From Streptomyces coeruleorubidus (GTDB lineage: Bacteria > Actinomycetota > Actinomycetes > Streptomycetales > Streptomycetaceae): a stretch of DNA of 64,000 bases. Location of the stretch: positions 682,001 through 746,000 of the forward strand of contig NZ_CP118527.1 of the NCBI RefSeq assembly GCF_028885415.1. Direction: 5' to 3'. Shown here one piece after another: positions 26,402 to 35,639 of the stretch. Each line of letters opens with the position of its first letter. The first letter of the stretch is position 1. The notes under the pieces are model-generated. The model searched no databases and was not told the origin of the DNA. It saw only the letters and a program-made list of their open reading frames with translations. The translations under genes and the position numbers were made by a program.

Positions 26402-26917
26402 TCAGCCGCCCCTTCGAGGGCCGACGGGCGGGCGGCAGTGTTCAGAAGTTGTCGCGTCTGCGCGGGTAGGCCCGGAAGGAGCGGGCCGAGTAGCCTTTGT
26501 CGGCCACGACCCGCTCCCGGCCGGACGCGAGGCCGCCCCGGCCCACACCCTGCAACACGAATGAGGTCGATGACTGCTTCTGCCTGGGTGCAGTCCCTGC
26601 GCGTGCCGGCCGTGACTGTGAAGGACAGCGGCCGGCCCAGCGCGACCAGCCAGTCCACCTCCGCCCGCCCTTGGGCTGCGGCCGGGAGCCGGTCGAAGGT
26701 GCCGTCGGCCGCCCACCGGGCGAAGCGTCCGTGCACGGTCTGCCAGGGCCCGAACCGCTCCGGTCAGATCCCTCCATGGCACACCGGTACGGAACTTGAA
26801 CACGATGCCCTCAAGAACCTGACGGTGATCACGCCACCTGCCCCGGGCACGGCTCAATGGCGGCAGCAACGGTCCAATCACCGACCACGCAACGTCAGAT
26901 ATCGCCCCGCCCCTCAC
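26402..26917 (-). pseudogene. IS5-family transposase remnant
   Basis: Three minus-strand frames together give a shortened IS5/IS112-like transposase. The N-terminal ISDVAWSVIGPLLPP to FKFRTGVPWRDLTG is in one frame, MHGRFARWAADGTFDRL in a second, and the C-terminal RERVVADKGYSARSFRAYPR in a third. The segment that should carry the first catalytic Asp (DSTxVRAHQHA) is missing, so the copy is dead. Weak hairpin arms at 26373-26393 may mark an end. The rest of 26361-27040 shows no gene. Confidence 0.75.
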
Positions 26918-27040
26918 AGATAGTCCAACAATCCAATGATCGGAGAGGCACTGCCTAGTAGTGCTTCGTTACGTTGAGTGATCTCGGCTCGCGTCGCCGG
27001 CTGACTCGGCTGAGGCGCCCGCGGCGAGGCCCGTCCAGCT

Positions 27041-27715
27041 TTACGACTGCTCGGCCGGGGTCAGGCCGGGAAGGCCCAACAACCGGCGTGTGCGTTCGTC
27101 GGCTTTGGCGCCGGCGGCGACCGAGTGTCGTACGCCGTGGTACACGAGGTCCCACAGCCGCTGGTTGCCCTCCATCAGGCCGAAGGGGACGACCAGGCTG
27201 CTGTTGCTCTTCGCCAGTCGCAGGCACAGACCGAGCCGTGCCCAGTTGACCACCGTGACGGCGTCCAGCTCGAAGAGCGGCACCTCGATGCTGCCGCTGA
27301 CGTCCACCTCGGCGAGCGTGCGTGGTCCGGCCTCCAGGGCGATGTGGCGGTCGTGGAAGAGGCCGTAGATCAGGGCGTAGAGGAGCCACCCGCCGGCGAC
27401 GACCTCGCCGAGGATCACGTACGCCTCGCCCGGGGCGCCCTGGACAACCATCAGGATCAGCATGACCACCGTCACCGGCACCACGCCCACGAACGCGGCC
27501 TTCGCGGCGTACCGCCAGCGATCGGGGCGGCGTGCGAAGACGGTTTCGAGCAGCCGGTCTTCCCCTGTCATCTGCGCGACCCACCGCTCGTCGGCTGCCC
27601 CGAAGTGGCCGCTTTTCACCTCGTACCGGCCAGGCCAGGGCCCGGTCACGCGGGGCGCGGCCGGCGGCCGGGGTTCGCCATGCGCGTCCGGCGGGGGCGT
27701 AAGGCCCGGGAACAT
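27041..27715 (-). CDS. hypothetical membrane protein with two TM helices
   Basis: This is a 224-residue protein I do not recognise by name. After a proline-rich soluble N-terminus (about 75 residues) there are two adjacent hydrophobic helices, around AAFVGVVPVTVVMLILMVV and AYVILGEVVAGGWLLYALIY. A soluble C-terminal domain then begins near RHIALEAGPRTLAEVDVSGS and looks PH-like, with short beta-strand-like pieces. ATG at 27715 was chosen; a GTG 9 bases upstream is the alternative. Codon use is ordinary for Streptomyces, supporting a real gene. The gap 27716-28049 shows no convincing gene. Confidence 0.65.
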   Translation of the reverse strand: MFPGLTPPPDAHGEPRPPAAPRVTGPWPGRYEVKSGHFGAADERWVAQMTGEDRLLETVFARRPDRWRYAAKAAFVGVVPVTVVMLILMVVQGAPGEAYVILGEVVAGGWLLYALIYGLFHDRHIALEAGPRTLAEVDVSGSIEVPLFELDAVTVVNWARLGLCLRLAKSNSSLVVPFGLMEGNQRLWDLVYHGVRHSVAAGAKADERTRRLLGLPGLTPAEQS

Positions 27716-28049
27716 GCTCGTCACATCCGCGAGTCTGCCGCGCCATACCGGGAGGGGTCCCCGGGGAGGCACGGAGAGCGCGGGCATGCACACGGCACTC
27801 GTACGTCGCGGGCCGTGGACCACGATTCAGTGGCACAGCCCAGATGCTGAGCAACTGCCCACTTTCGCCGGGCGACAGAACGAAGACGGCCAAGAACTTG
27901 ATCAGTCTGTTGAGGTCAGGAAGGACTCCGTGGGCTGCGGGCCTCCCCGCCGCCTGCCCAGGGTCAACTGCGCGATCCTGATGCGCCGGAGTGGGACGAG
28001 GACGACGAGACGGTCTGAGCACAGCCCCGTCGGTCAGATCTTCCGGCTC

Positions 28050-28652
28050 TCAGCGCGGGTTCCTGCGCATGCACCATGTGCGGGGGCCGTTGTCGGGGAG
28101 CTGGACATCGGCCGTGACCTTGAAGCCGAGGCGCTCGTAGAACCGCACGTTCGCATCGCTGGAGGTCTCCAGGAACACCGGACACCCAGCGCGCTCGGCC
28201 TCCTGGATGCCAGGAACCAGTACCGCATTGCCGAGGCCCTTTCCCTGGGCCTCGGGGGCGGCCGCCACGGTCTCCAGGAACCGTCCCGGCTCCTTGGGCC
28301 GGTACGGCGCCATGGCCGCGTCCGCAGCCGCGGCCATGGCGGCCCGGTCGCCGCTGAGTTCGCCGAGGATCGGGCCCAGCTCGGCGAAGGCGGGCGAGGG
28401 ATCCATACCGGGAACGGCCCAGACAGCCACGGCACGGCCTCCGTCGGCGACCCAGACGCGGCCGTACACCATGCCAATACGGGTCAGGCACAGCTCCTGG
28501 TAACGCCGGATCCGCTCCTCGTGACCGTCCGCCGCAATCACGTGCCGCGTGAAGGGGTAGTCGGCGAAGGCCCGGGCGAGAGTATCGACCGCAGTGGGAA
28601 CGTCGGCGTCGGTGATGGGACGTACGGAAGGGGCGCTCTGGAGCTCCGGCAT
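28050..28652 (-). CDS. GNAT-family N-acetyltransferase
   Basis: This is a 200-residue GNAT protein. The acetyl-CoA site is in VAAAPEAQGKGLGNAVLV, followed by the strand/turn PVFLETSSDANVRFYERLGF, which is characteristic of the family. It has marked similarity to the second GNAT at 29.6-30.2 kb: both have a DDxP/DYPF start region, a 'FLETV...' helix before the CoA site and a C-terminal LPDNGPRTWCMRR or LPGGGPRLWAMWR ending. The pair probably arose by duplication. The start ATG at 28652 has only a weak ribosome site. The gap 28653-29061 shows no supported gene. Confidence 0.83.
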   Translation of the reverse strand: MPELQSAPSVRPITDADVPTAVDTLARAFADYPFTRHVIAADGHEERIRRYQELCLTRIGMVYGRVWVADGGRAVAVWAVPGMDPSPAFAELGPILGELSGDRAAMAAAADAAMAPYRPKEPGRFLETVAAAPEAQGKGLGNAVLVPGIQEAERAGCPVFLETSSDANVRFYERLGFKVTADVQLPDNGPRTWCMRRNPR

Positions 28653-29061
28653 GTTCACCAAACGATCTTGACGGCAGGCCGTTTCCCCGACAACACATTT
28701 GACCGGGCTCCTATGCCCTGCAGAACTACCGACCTCGCACGCTGACGCCGTTTGGGTGTTCTCGGCAACGGCGAGGGTTTCTCGGGGCAGCCGAGGAATA
28801 AGGGTCGCAGCGGCGGCCACAGCCACAGGAGGCTTGTCATCGTGCGTCCATCCGAGGAAGAACGCGAGCCGCCCGGCGGGGCGCGTCCGCACTTCAGGTC
28901 CGCATCCGGCCGGGAGGCAAGGCAGTGTCCGCAGTCCTGCCGCTGGCCCACTGACGCGGCCCGCGATCTGACTGCCGCCTCACTCCCGCCCATCGGCTCT
29001 ATCGCCCCGCCGGGCGGAGACACTCGCGCCATCCTGACATGAGACGCATAGCGCGCTGCGG

Positions 29062-29448
29062 TCAGCCCAGCAGACGCAAGGAGATGGACTTGATGAAGCG
29101 GAAGTCCTGTCCGCTCCCGGTGCGTACGGCTCCGACCAGTAGCCCGACAAGTCCGACCAGGATGTAGCAGAACACCAGGTACATCGGCAGTGGCTGGGTC
29201 TGCGGGTAGGACGGCGGCAGCCCGATCAGGGCCGAGATCAGGGCGCCGCCGAGGATCGCCAGGAATGCGGTCAGACCGAAGTTCGCCGCGTGTGTGGCAT
29301 GTTCGCGGGTCCACGGGTTCGCGGTCCGCGACCGGATGGCCAGCGGGACCAGCCAGATCACGAAGATCCCGACGCACGTGAAACCCACGAGCGCCGCACC
29401 CAGATACGACCACACCGCTCCCGACCGGCTGCCGGTCCGCTCCACCAT
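29062..29448 (-). CDS. small DUF4870-like membrane protein
   Basis: This is a 128-residue integral membrane protein with three hydrophobic segments (around YLGAALVGFTCVGIFVIWLV, ANFGLTAFLAILGGALISAL and YLVFCYILVGLVGLLVGAV). Polar loops with TANPWTREHATHAANFGLT match the DUF4870/Tic20-like family pattern in which a short 'FHA.Q' loop precedes helix 2. ATG at 29448 follows GGGAGGGCGTC. Function unknown. Confidence 0.75.
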   Translation of the reverse strand: MVERTGSRSGAVWSYLGAALVGFTCVGIFVIWLVPLAIRSRTANPWTREHATHAANFGLTAFLAILGGALISALIGLPPSYPQTQPLPMYLVFCYILVGLVGLLVGAVRTGSGQDFRFIKSISLRLLG

Positions 29449-29600
29449 GACGCCCTCCCGCTTCTCAACGGCCACTGTCCTACCCCCGACGGCCCGGGAC
29501 GGGTCCCGCGAAGCAGCCCGCACGACATCGCGGGGATCCGGTCGGCGATGTCGCCGATCGGCGTGGCCGGATAGCTCAAGGGGCGGGCCGGCGCGCCTAG

Positions 29601-30215
29601 TCAGCCACCGACGTGTGCCGGACGGCGAGGCTTGCGCCACATCGCCCACAGCCTCGGCCCGCCGCCCGGCAGCTGCAGTTCCTCTCGCACGGTGAAGCCG
29701 AAGTGCTCGTAGAAGGGCACGTTGGCCGACGCGGAGGACTCCAGGTAGACAGGCAGACCCGCCGCGTCGGCTTTGGCCAGCCCTGAGCGCAGCAGTGCCG
29801 CCCCGTGTCCCTGGCCCTTTGCCGCCGGGTCCGCGCCGATCACTGCCAGGTACCAGTGCGGTTCGCGGGGTGCGTGCTTGGCGGCCGTCTCGACAGTCTC
29901 CCTGAACAGCGCAGCCCGGTCACCGAGAATGCTCTGGAGCTCTCGGATGGTTTCCCCGTCCGGAACGGCCTGGGCCTGTGACTCTGCCGGTACCCAGAAG
30001 GCGGCGGCCGCCTCGGTGCGCTCGCAGACTGCGTGGCGGACGTACTGCCGGGTGAAGATCGTGGTGAAGTAACGGTCCAGCCCTTCCCTGCGCGATGAGT
30101 CGTCGGGGAAGAACCAGCGCATCATCGGATCGTCGTCGAAGGCGCGGGCCAGGGCGCGGCTGATGAACGCGGCGTCGTCCATCGTTGCCGTCTTCGGCGT
30201 GTTCGTTTTCGGCAT
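29601..30215 (-). CDS. GNAT-family N-acetyltransferase
   Basis: This is a 204-residue GNAT acetyltransferase. The N-terminal ARAFDDDPMMRWFFPDD is typical of antibiotic/amine acetyltransferase-like members. The acetyl-CoA loop is AVIGADPAAKGQGHGAALLR, and the beta-bulge region is LPVYLESSASANVPFYEHFG. ATG at 30215 was chosen, with another ATG 9 bases upstream. It is a probable paralogue of the GNAT at 28.05-28.65 kb, separated by the small membrane protein gene. Confidence 0.85.
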   Translation of the reverse strand: MPKTNTPKTATMDDAAFISRALARAFDDDPMMRWFFPDDSSRREGLDRYFTTIFTRQYVRHAVCERTEAAAAFWVPAESQAQAVPDGETIRELQSILGDRAALFRETVETAAKHAPREPHWYLAVIGADPAAKGQGHGAALLRSGLAKADAAGLPVYLESSASANVPFYEHFGFTVREELQLPGGGPRLWAMWRKPRRPAHVGG

Positions 30216-30434
30216 GTAGATCATTCTGCAGCCCTGATCATCGATGATGGGGCGAGGCCCCGGTCGCGCCCGCGGACCAGGGTTGGTCAGGGACTTTCCC
30301 GTGGCCGCTCCGCCTCGGCTTCCCGACCCGGCGATCACGATCGTGGGGCAGGTCGGCGCCCATGAGGGCAAGCTGGGGGTGCCGGACCGGGCGGCAGCCG
30401 CTCCTTGGCCTCGCCGCCGACCGCTGTCTGACGG

Positions 30435-30806
30435 TCAGTGCCCAAGCGGCAGGACTGCCGACTCGGCCTTGCCGCTGGGACCGACGGTGACAGCCACGTC
30501 CTGGGCCAGGTCCTGCACCAGGCGCCGCCCGATGCCGCCCGGCCGGGCGGCATCGGGCGGCAGGCGGCTGGCGTCCTCCACGGTGGCGGTCACGGTGTCG
30601 GGTCCCGCTCTTAGGCCGAAGCCGGTCACTCCGCCGGCATGCCGCACCGCGTTGGTGACCGGCTCGGACACCACCAGCAGCACCGCTTCGGTCTCGGCCC
30701 CACCGTCCGGCGCCGGCACCAGCAGAAAGCCCCGCGTGACGTCCCGCGCCGCCGCTCCGCCAGTCCCTGCCCCGGCAGCAACGCATGCGGCGAAGGGCCC
30801 GAGCAA
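30435..30806 (-). CDS. RsbW/SpoIIAB-like ATP-binding protein, possibly 5'-truncated
   Basis: This is a 123-residue GHKL ATPase domain of the anti-sigma-factor kinase type found in large numbers in Streptomyces. The N-box is VVSEPVTNAVRHAGG (usual SELVTNAVRHG; here Pro replaces Leu). The G-box-like text GGIGRRLVQDLAQDVAVTVG and the ending AESAVLPLGH are visible. The first codon readable is a TTG with no clear ribosome site, and the 5' end overlaps a helicase fragment on the other strand. The gene may therefore have lost its natural N-terminus. 30216-30434 is empty. Confidence 0.6.
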   Translation of the reverse strand: MLGPFAACVAAGAGTGGAAARDVTRGFLLVPAPDGGAETEAVLLVVSEPVTNAVRHAGGVTGFGLRAGPDTVTATVEDASRLPPDAARPGGIGRRLVQDLAQDVAVTVGPSGKAESAVLPLGH

Positions 30807-31038
30807 GGCACAGCAGGCGTTTCAACGCGGCCTGACGGACCTCGCGCAGTGGGTGGAACGGGAAGGCGCCCACCGGCCTGTGCCCCGCGGCCGCAGCGAA
30901 GAGATCGCGGTCGACGGCGAGACGGAGCCGGTGTCCGTCAAGCTGGGCGTGTGGGTATCGAACACCCGAGCGAGGCGGGGCAAACTCGCCCAGGAGCAGC
31001 TGGACGCGCTGCGGGAGCTGGGCATGGAGTGGGCGTGA
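30793..31038 (+). pseudogene. C-terminal 'helicase-associated' domain fragment
   Basis: About 81 codons ending at TGA 31036-31038 encode one helicase-associated (HA) repeat: FQRGLTDLAQWVEREGAHRP, VPRGRSEEIAVDGE, VKLGVWVSNTRARRGKLAQE, QLDALRELGMEWA. In Streptomyces these repeats form the tails of large plasmid/terminal-type helicases. No helicase core or start precedes it, because an RsbW-like gene occupies the opposite strand. It is a truncated remnant. Confidence 0.7.
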
Positions 31039-31076
31039 CACCGCCGCCGTCCCACCGTTGAGCCGGACGACGCGAG

Positions 31077-31114
31077 GCCCCGGGCGAGAAACGTCCGGGG
31101 CTCCGTGCTGTTTT
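31077..31114 (+). terminator. hairpin plus T-run between convergent genes
   Basis: GCCCCGG (31077-31083) pairs with CCGGGGC (31095-31101), and TTTT follows at 31111-31114. It lies between the helicase fragment and the convergent YkuD gene. Confidence 0.5.
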
Positions 31115-31135
31115 CGTTCGCCTCGGATCGCCCCC

Positions 31136-32335
31136 TCACCGCGTGGCGTTGGGCGTGCTCCATTGGGACCAGGACAGGTTCCAGTCGCCGTCCCCGTTGT
31201 CCAGCGTCACCGGCTTGGACGGGTTGATGACCCGGACGAGGTCGCCCGGTTCCACGGTGTTGAAGAACCACTTCCCGTCGGATGCGTTCAGGTGAACGCA
31301 TCCGTGGGAGTTGTCCACCCTGCCGATGGTCGCGTTGTCCCATGACGCGTCGTGGATGTACGTACCACTCCACGTCAGGTGGACGTCCCAGTAGACCGGC
31401 AGGTTGTAGTAGGTGGGACTACCGGGAGTGCAGCTGAGGCCGACGCTGCACGATGTCATCTGGGTCTTGGCCTCCTTGTCGAGCACGACCAGGTTGCCGC
31501 CCCAGGTCTGGTAGCCGGTCCCGCCGGTCGATATCGGGAGTGTCCGGCTCAGCTTGCTTGCCCGATAGACCGCCATGGTCCGGGTCTTGGGATTGACTAC
31601 CGCGTGCACGTCGGAGTCGACCGTGAAGGTGTGTGTGTAGTCGCCGGTCGCCCAGAGGCTCCCTCCTGCGTTCACTCCTTCCAGGTCGCCTTTCACGGTG
31701 ATCTTGTCGCCCAGGGGCCAGTACGTTCGGGGACGGTAGTCGACACGGCGGTTGGTCACCCATCGCCAGGCTCCGGTGACGTGGTCCGTGTCGGTCACGG
31801 ACAGTGCTTTCTGGGCGGCGGCCTCATCGGTCACGGCCTTCGTGAACACGACGACTACTGGCTGGGCGTTGCCTACGTCGGACCCCGTGGCGGGGGTGAT
31901 GGACTGGGCGGTGGCGGTGTCGGCCGGACTGATCGTCTCGATGTCCAGGCGCTTGCTGACCGACTTTCCGGATGTATCGGCGGCCGTGGCGACGATCGTG
32001 TAACGGGCGTCGAGGCTCAGCGGTTGAGACGGCGTCCATGTACCGGCCGACGGGTCGAGGGAGCCGCTGACGACGGAACCGTTCGAGCGGGTGACGGAGA
32101 CCTTGGTCAGGTGTGCGTGGGTGGCCGTGCAGTGAATGGGCCGGTCCGGCTCGGCTCGGCCGGAGGCGTCCGTCACCGGCTTTATCGTGATGTCGCTCGG
32201 TCGGGGCGACGTCGACGAGGCCGCGCTGAGACCACACCCGACCAGCGTGAGCGCGGAGACCACCGTGAGCGCGGCGAGGTAGGCCATCTCCTTCATACGC
32301 CGACGCTTTTCCGGCACCTGACTCATCGTTTTCAC
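31136..32335 (-). CDS. L,D-transpeptidase (YkuD) lipoprotein
   Basis: This is a 399-residue cell-surface peptidoglycan cross-linking enzyme. A lipoprotein signal with LTLVGC is followed by two Ig-like domains (about residues 60-250), then a YkuD catalytic domain with GTYIHDASWD and the active-site motif SHGCVHLNASDGKWFF. GTG at 32335 was chosen because GAGGAGGAG lies 6-7 nt upstream; the nearby ATG at 32326 is too far from it. This matches the Ldt architecture of actinobacteria, which form 3-3 cross-links. It neighbours an LCP ligase and a transglycosylase, making a small cell-wall locus. Confidence 0.93.
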   Translation of the reverse strand: MKTMSQVPEKRRRMKEMAYLAALTVVSALTLVGCGLSAASSTSPRPSDITIKPVTDASGRAEPDRPIHCTATHAHLTKVSVTRSNGSVVSGSLDPSAGTWTPSQPLSLDARYTIVATAADTSGKSVSKRLDIETISPADTATAQSITPATGSDVGNAQPVVVVFTKAVTDEAAAQKALSVTDTDHVTGAWRWVTNRRVDYRPRTYWPLGDKITVKGDLEGVNAGGSLWATGDYTHTFTVDSDVHAVVNPKTRTMAVYRASKLSRTLPISTGGTGYQTWGGNLVVLDKEAKTQMTSCSVGLSCTPGSPTYYNLPVYWDVHLTWSGTYIHDASWDNATIGRVDNSHGCVHLNASDGKWFFNTVEPGDLVRVINPSKPVTLDNGDGDWNLSWSQWSTPNATR

Positions 32336-32440
32336 AGGGTCTCCTCCTCGGCCGGTAGGGAAGACATCGACTGCCGGCGGTGGACACGTTCGGGACATTG
32401 ATGGAGAGGCCAACGAAGTACGCACGCCGGGGAATTGACG

Positions 32441-33511
32441 CTAACCACCGGCCAGGTCAGAGTTGGCGTCGTTGTTGCCGATGGTGATCGGCTGATCGTT
32501 CTGCAGCTCGCGGAAGAGGGCCTTGGCGCGTGTCATGTTCCACAGCACCGCGTCACCGGCGTTCAAAGTGGAGTAGTTCGCGTCTGCGATCGGGACCGTC
32601 AACTCATGTCCTCGTCCGCTGGAAATCCCCTTCAGGCCGAGGAACATCCGCGCCAGGTCGTACGGGGTCGTGTTCTTGTCCACGCTCAGCGTTCCGATGC
32701 CCGCGTCGAGTGCCGAGTAGAGCCTGATCGGGTTGAGAAGAGTGGACGGGGTCTCCGCCTGGTGGGCGATCGCGGTAAGGAATTTCTGCTGGTTCGCCAT
32801 GCGGCTCAGGTCCTGGCCCGCCTCCTGATGGCGTTCCCGGACCAGTTCGAGGGACTGCCGGCCGTCCAGTTTCTGGCAGCCCGCCTTGAAGTCGGCTCCC
32901 GATGCCTGGTCCACGATGGGCCGGTCCAGGCACAGGGTGACGCCGCCGAGTGCGTCCACCAGGCCGACGAAGCCACCGAAGCCGATCTCCGCGTAATGGT
33001 CGACGTGGATGCCGGTGTTGTACTCGACCGTCTCGGCCAGCAGTTGCCCGCCGCCGAGCGAGAAGGCCGCGTTCAACTTGTTCGTCGTTGCCGGATGCCG
33101 GACACCGTCCGCACCGCTGAACGCCGGTATGGTCACGTAACTGTCGCGCGGCAGACTCACCAGGGTGTCACCGTCGCTGCCGATGTGCAGCAGCATCATC
33201 GAGTCGCTGTTGCCGTACGGACCCTCGTCGTCGCTGCCGGTGTGCAGTTCCTTCTGCTGCTGCGGGGTCAGATTCCGGCGGTCGTCCGAGCCGGTGATGA
33301 GATAAGTGGTGCCCTTGCCCGGCGGGGGTTGGTCCGACAGGGCGCCGAGGTTCACCGTACGGTCCAGCTTCTCGTCGGCCCAGGCGTACGTCCCGACGGA
33401 GGCCGCGAGCACCGCGAGGGCGAGCGTCATCACGCCCCAGGTTGCCCTGCGGCGCCATGTCCGGTGGCGAACGCGGCCGACCGGGTGTCCGCCTCGGCCG
33501 TACGTCACCAT
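32441..33511 (-). CDS. LytR-CpsA-Psr (LCP) family glycopolymer transferase
   Basis: This is a 356-residue membrane-anchored enzyme that attaches wall glycopolymers to peptidoglycan. It has one N-terminal TM helix (TWGVMTLALAVLAASVGTYA), then the LCP domain with YLITGSDDR, NSDSMMLLHIGSDGDTLVSL-PRDSYV, and the arginine-containing helix QSLELVRERHQEAGQDLSRM. LCP proteins bind polyprenyl phosphate with these Arg/Asp residues. An ATG at 33511 follows GAGGGGG. It lies 105 bp upstream of the YkuD gene on the same strand. Confidence 0.92.
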   Translation of the reverse strand: MVTYGRGGHPVGRVRHRTWRRRATWGVMTLALAVLAASVGTYAWADEKLDRTVNLGALSDQPPPGKGTTYLITGSDDRRNLTPQQQKELHTGSDDEGPYGNSDSMMLLHIGSDGDTLVSLPRDSYVTIPAFSGADGVRHPATTNKLNAAFSLGGGQLLAETVEYNTGIHVDHYAEIGFGGFVGLVDALGGVTLCLDRPIVDQASGADFKAGCQKLDGRQSLELVRERHQEAGQDLSRMANQQKFLTAIAHQAETPSTLLNPIRLYSALDAGIGTLSVDKNTTPYDLARMFLGLKGISSGRGHELTVPIADANYSTLNAGDAVLWNMTRAKALFRELQNDQPITIGNNDANSDLAGG

Positions 33512-33553
33512 GAAACGGGAGCCCCCTCATGCACGAACAAGGTTCTTCAATGT

Positions 33554-33578
33554 TTGATGCGCCCATAATAGGCATCAA
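33554..33578 (-). promoter_or_regulatory. LCP gene promoter region with inverted repeat
   Basis: TTGATGC (33554-33560) and GCATCAA (33572-33578) are 7-bp arms around an AT-rich centre that reads TATTAT (33570-33565) on the minus strand, a plausible -10. The rest of 33512-33884 is relatively AT-rich for this genome, which suits divergent promoters, and contains no gene that I can support. Confidence 0.4.
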
Positions 33579-33884
33579 TTGCACGCCCACAGAAGGAGCT
33601 TCCTGAAGCTTGGCCCTCGCGTGGGACCCCCCTGAAGAACCCTTCATGAATTCCCTACCGAATTCTTATCTCAGATTCACGCGGATACGGCGATCGACAG
33701 GGAGAAGCGGCCTTCCAATTTCACAGGTGCGTGTGGCGCGGCAGGCACGGTCGTATTCTGCTGGGCTGGATTTAGCAACCATCTTTCCCTCGTCACCGTC
33801 TATGAATGCGAGGCTCTGGCGCCGAAACGCCATGAGGGAGACGTGGGCCGGCCGAGAGCCGGCAACGACGAACTGGCGGTGGAC

Positions 33885-34915
33885 ATGTCACAGACGAGTA
33901 CTGACCGGGCCGATGGGCCGACACCAGACCTCCGTGCCGGAGCAGCCGGGGAGGATGCGACCGTCACGGCTGCCGTGCGTGGCTCTGCGGCTCGCCGCCG
34001 GAACCCGTCTCCGCGCCCGAGCGCCGGGCCACGCGGCACGCTCCTTGCCGTCGGCGCTCTCGGCGGGGCCATAGCAGCGACGCTCTTCGGTATCGCCCGT
34101 TCCGTCTTCGGCTACGGCTTCAACGTTCCTGTGACCCTCTCCGCCTTCACGGCAGGCACCGTTGCCGTCCTCGCCCTCGGTGGCCTCCTCCGCCGGGAAG
34201 TGCTCCCGCGGTGGCTGCGCCGTCTCGTCACCCGTGCGTGCGTCATCGGTCTCGGCGTGGCCGTGGTGCTCGCGGCGGCCGGGGGTGTGCTGCTGGCAGT
34301 CACTCCGGGGGTGGGCGACGCCCAGTCCCGGGTGAGTGCGCAGGCCGCCGCCCACGGGGTGACTGCCACGGATCTGTCCACGCCCCCAAGGTCGCCGCGG
34401 CACTGGTGGCCACCGAGGATGCCCGTTTTTGGCACAACCCCGGCATCGACCCTGAAGGCGCCGCCCGCGCGCTGCTGGTCTGGCTGCGCGGCGGCGGAGG
34501 CGGTGGCGGGGGCGCCACCATCGAGCAGCAACTTGCCAAGATGCTCTACACCAACGGGCAACGTACCCGTCCCGACCAGGTGGAACAGGTCGCTCTGGCG
34601 GTCAAGCTCGCGCATGACTACCCCAAGGGCCGGATCCTGCAGATGTACCTGTCCACCGCCTATTTCGGGCATGGATACTACGGTCTGGACGCGGCCGCAC
34701 ACGGGTACTTCAAGACGAGTCCCGCTCACCTGGACTGGCCCCAGGCCGCCCTCCTTGCCGGTCTCGTCCAGGCGCCCTCCGCCTACGATCCCCTCCACAA
34801 CCCCGACCTGGCCAGGCAGCGCCGCGCCGAGGTGCTGGTTCGCCTCGAGGCTATCGGTGACCTGACCGCACGTCAGGTCAGGGCCTTCGACGACACACCC
34901 CTGGGCGTCGCCTGA
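33885..34915 (+). pseudogene. GT51 peptidoglycan transglycosylase, one frameshift
   Basis: The restored protein is about 343 residues. It has a cytoplasmic Ala/Arg-rich tail, three hydrophobic segments (around LLAVGALGGAIAATLFGIA, AFTAGTVAVLALGGLL, VIGLGVAVVLAAAGGVLLAV), then a GT51 domain. Catalytic motifs are ALVATEDARFWHNPGIDPEG (Glu donor), TIEQQLAKMLY, and KGRILQMYLSTAYFGHGYYG. No transpeptidase domain follows, so it is a monofunctional type. The frame breaks at 34383-34387 (C5); one extra C joins DLSTPP to KVAAALVATED without loss. Every catalytic motif is intact, so an assembly error is likely. The last 302 bp are repeated at 63.5 kb. Confidence 0.8.
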
Positions 34916-34950
34916 GAGCGAGTGCTCCTCAGTTGTTCTTGGCCCTGACA
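34649..34950. repeat. 302-bp repeat, copy A (3' end of GT51 gene)
   Basis: Bases 34649-34950 are almost identical to 63484-63785 in the same orientation, with only a handful of mismatches. The repeat starts inside the GT51 motif LSTAYFGHGYYG and ends about 35 bp after the stop codon, at CCCTGACA in both copies. Confidence 0.9.
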
Positions 34951-34988
34951 GTTCACCGGAATGCTCTGGCTGCGGCTAAGCCGACACC

Positions 34989-35466
34989 GTGGCCCCCGTA
35001 ATGGAGATCCACAACGCGCTCGGCGTCAACTGGGAGGAGCCGGACCCGGACCACTACCGCAAGGTCCTCATCCGCATCACCTGGGACGACGAGGAGGAGC
35101 CCGCCGTCCTCGTCCCGCTCGGCGACTTCTTCGGCATCGGCCACTGCATGCCCAACAGCTACCAGTCGGCCCTGTTCACGGTATCGGCTAAGCCCGAGGA
35201 GTCCCTGATTTTCGGCGGCAGCGCCGCGTTGAACTGCTGGGCGCCCATGCCGTTCAACAAGCGCGCCCGCATCGAGCTGGTCAACGAGAACGACCTGCCG
35301 ATCCAGCAGTACTTCTACATCGACTACGAGCTGTTCCCGGACGAGCTTCCCGAGGACACCCTCTACTTCCACGCCCGCTGGAGCCGCAGCAACCCGTGCA
35401 ACGGCTGGGCGCCGGACATCCAGACCAACAGCCCCGAGGTCAACATCGTCGACGTCACCGGTGAGG
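34989..35466 (+). pseudogene. GH172 (DUF2961) enzyme, 5' fragment
   Basis: About 159 codons match the first jelly-roll half of DUF2961/GH172 proteins: LIRITWDDEEEPAVLVPLGD-FFGIGH, NCWAPMPFNKRARIELVNEN, QQYFYIDYELFPDELPEDTL, YFHARWSRSNPCNGWAPDIQ. GH172 includes alpha-D-fructofuranosidases and difructose-anhydride enzymes, fitting the fructan genes downstream. The expected N-terminal strands are missing because the 302-bp repeat ends just upstream. The 3' end stops at TGE (CACCGGTGAGG, 35456-35466), and the matching remainder begins 1,400 bp later. Confidence 0.8.
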
Positions 35467-35639
35467 TGGCCAGGGCGTCCGCTTTCGGCCCCGCCAGGGC
35501 GACTCCAGCTGGCCCCATTCTGTGGGTGATTGGTGAAGATCAGGCGTCGTGATGCGGCTCCGGTAGGCGGTTTGATTCGGGACCACCCATGGCGGTGCCG
35601 GGGTGCTCGGTCGTGGGCGGGCAGCGGAAAGGTGAGGCG

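Noticed and set aside
26955..28022. Minus-strand frame containing LIKFLAVFVLSPGESGQLLS
   Set aside because: The short hydrophobic stretch looked like a protein piece, but most of the frame is an Arg-rich shadow of the membrane protein gene. No start signal or family match.
30238..31041. Minus-strand frame spanning the helicase fragment and RsbW-like gene
   Set aside because: Arg/Gly/Ala-rich shadow; the two short features it overlaps in other frames have real family motifs.
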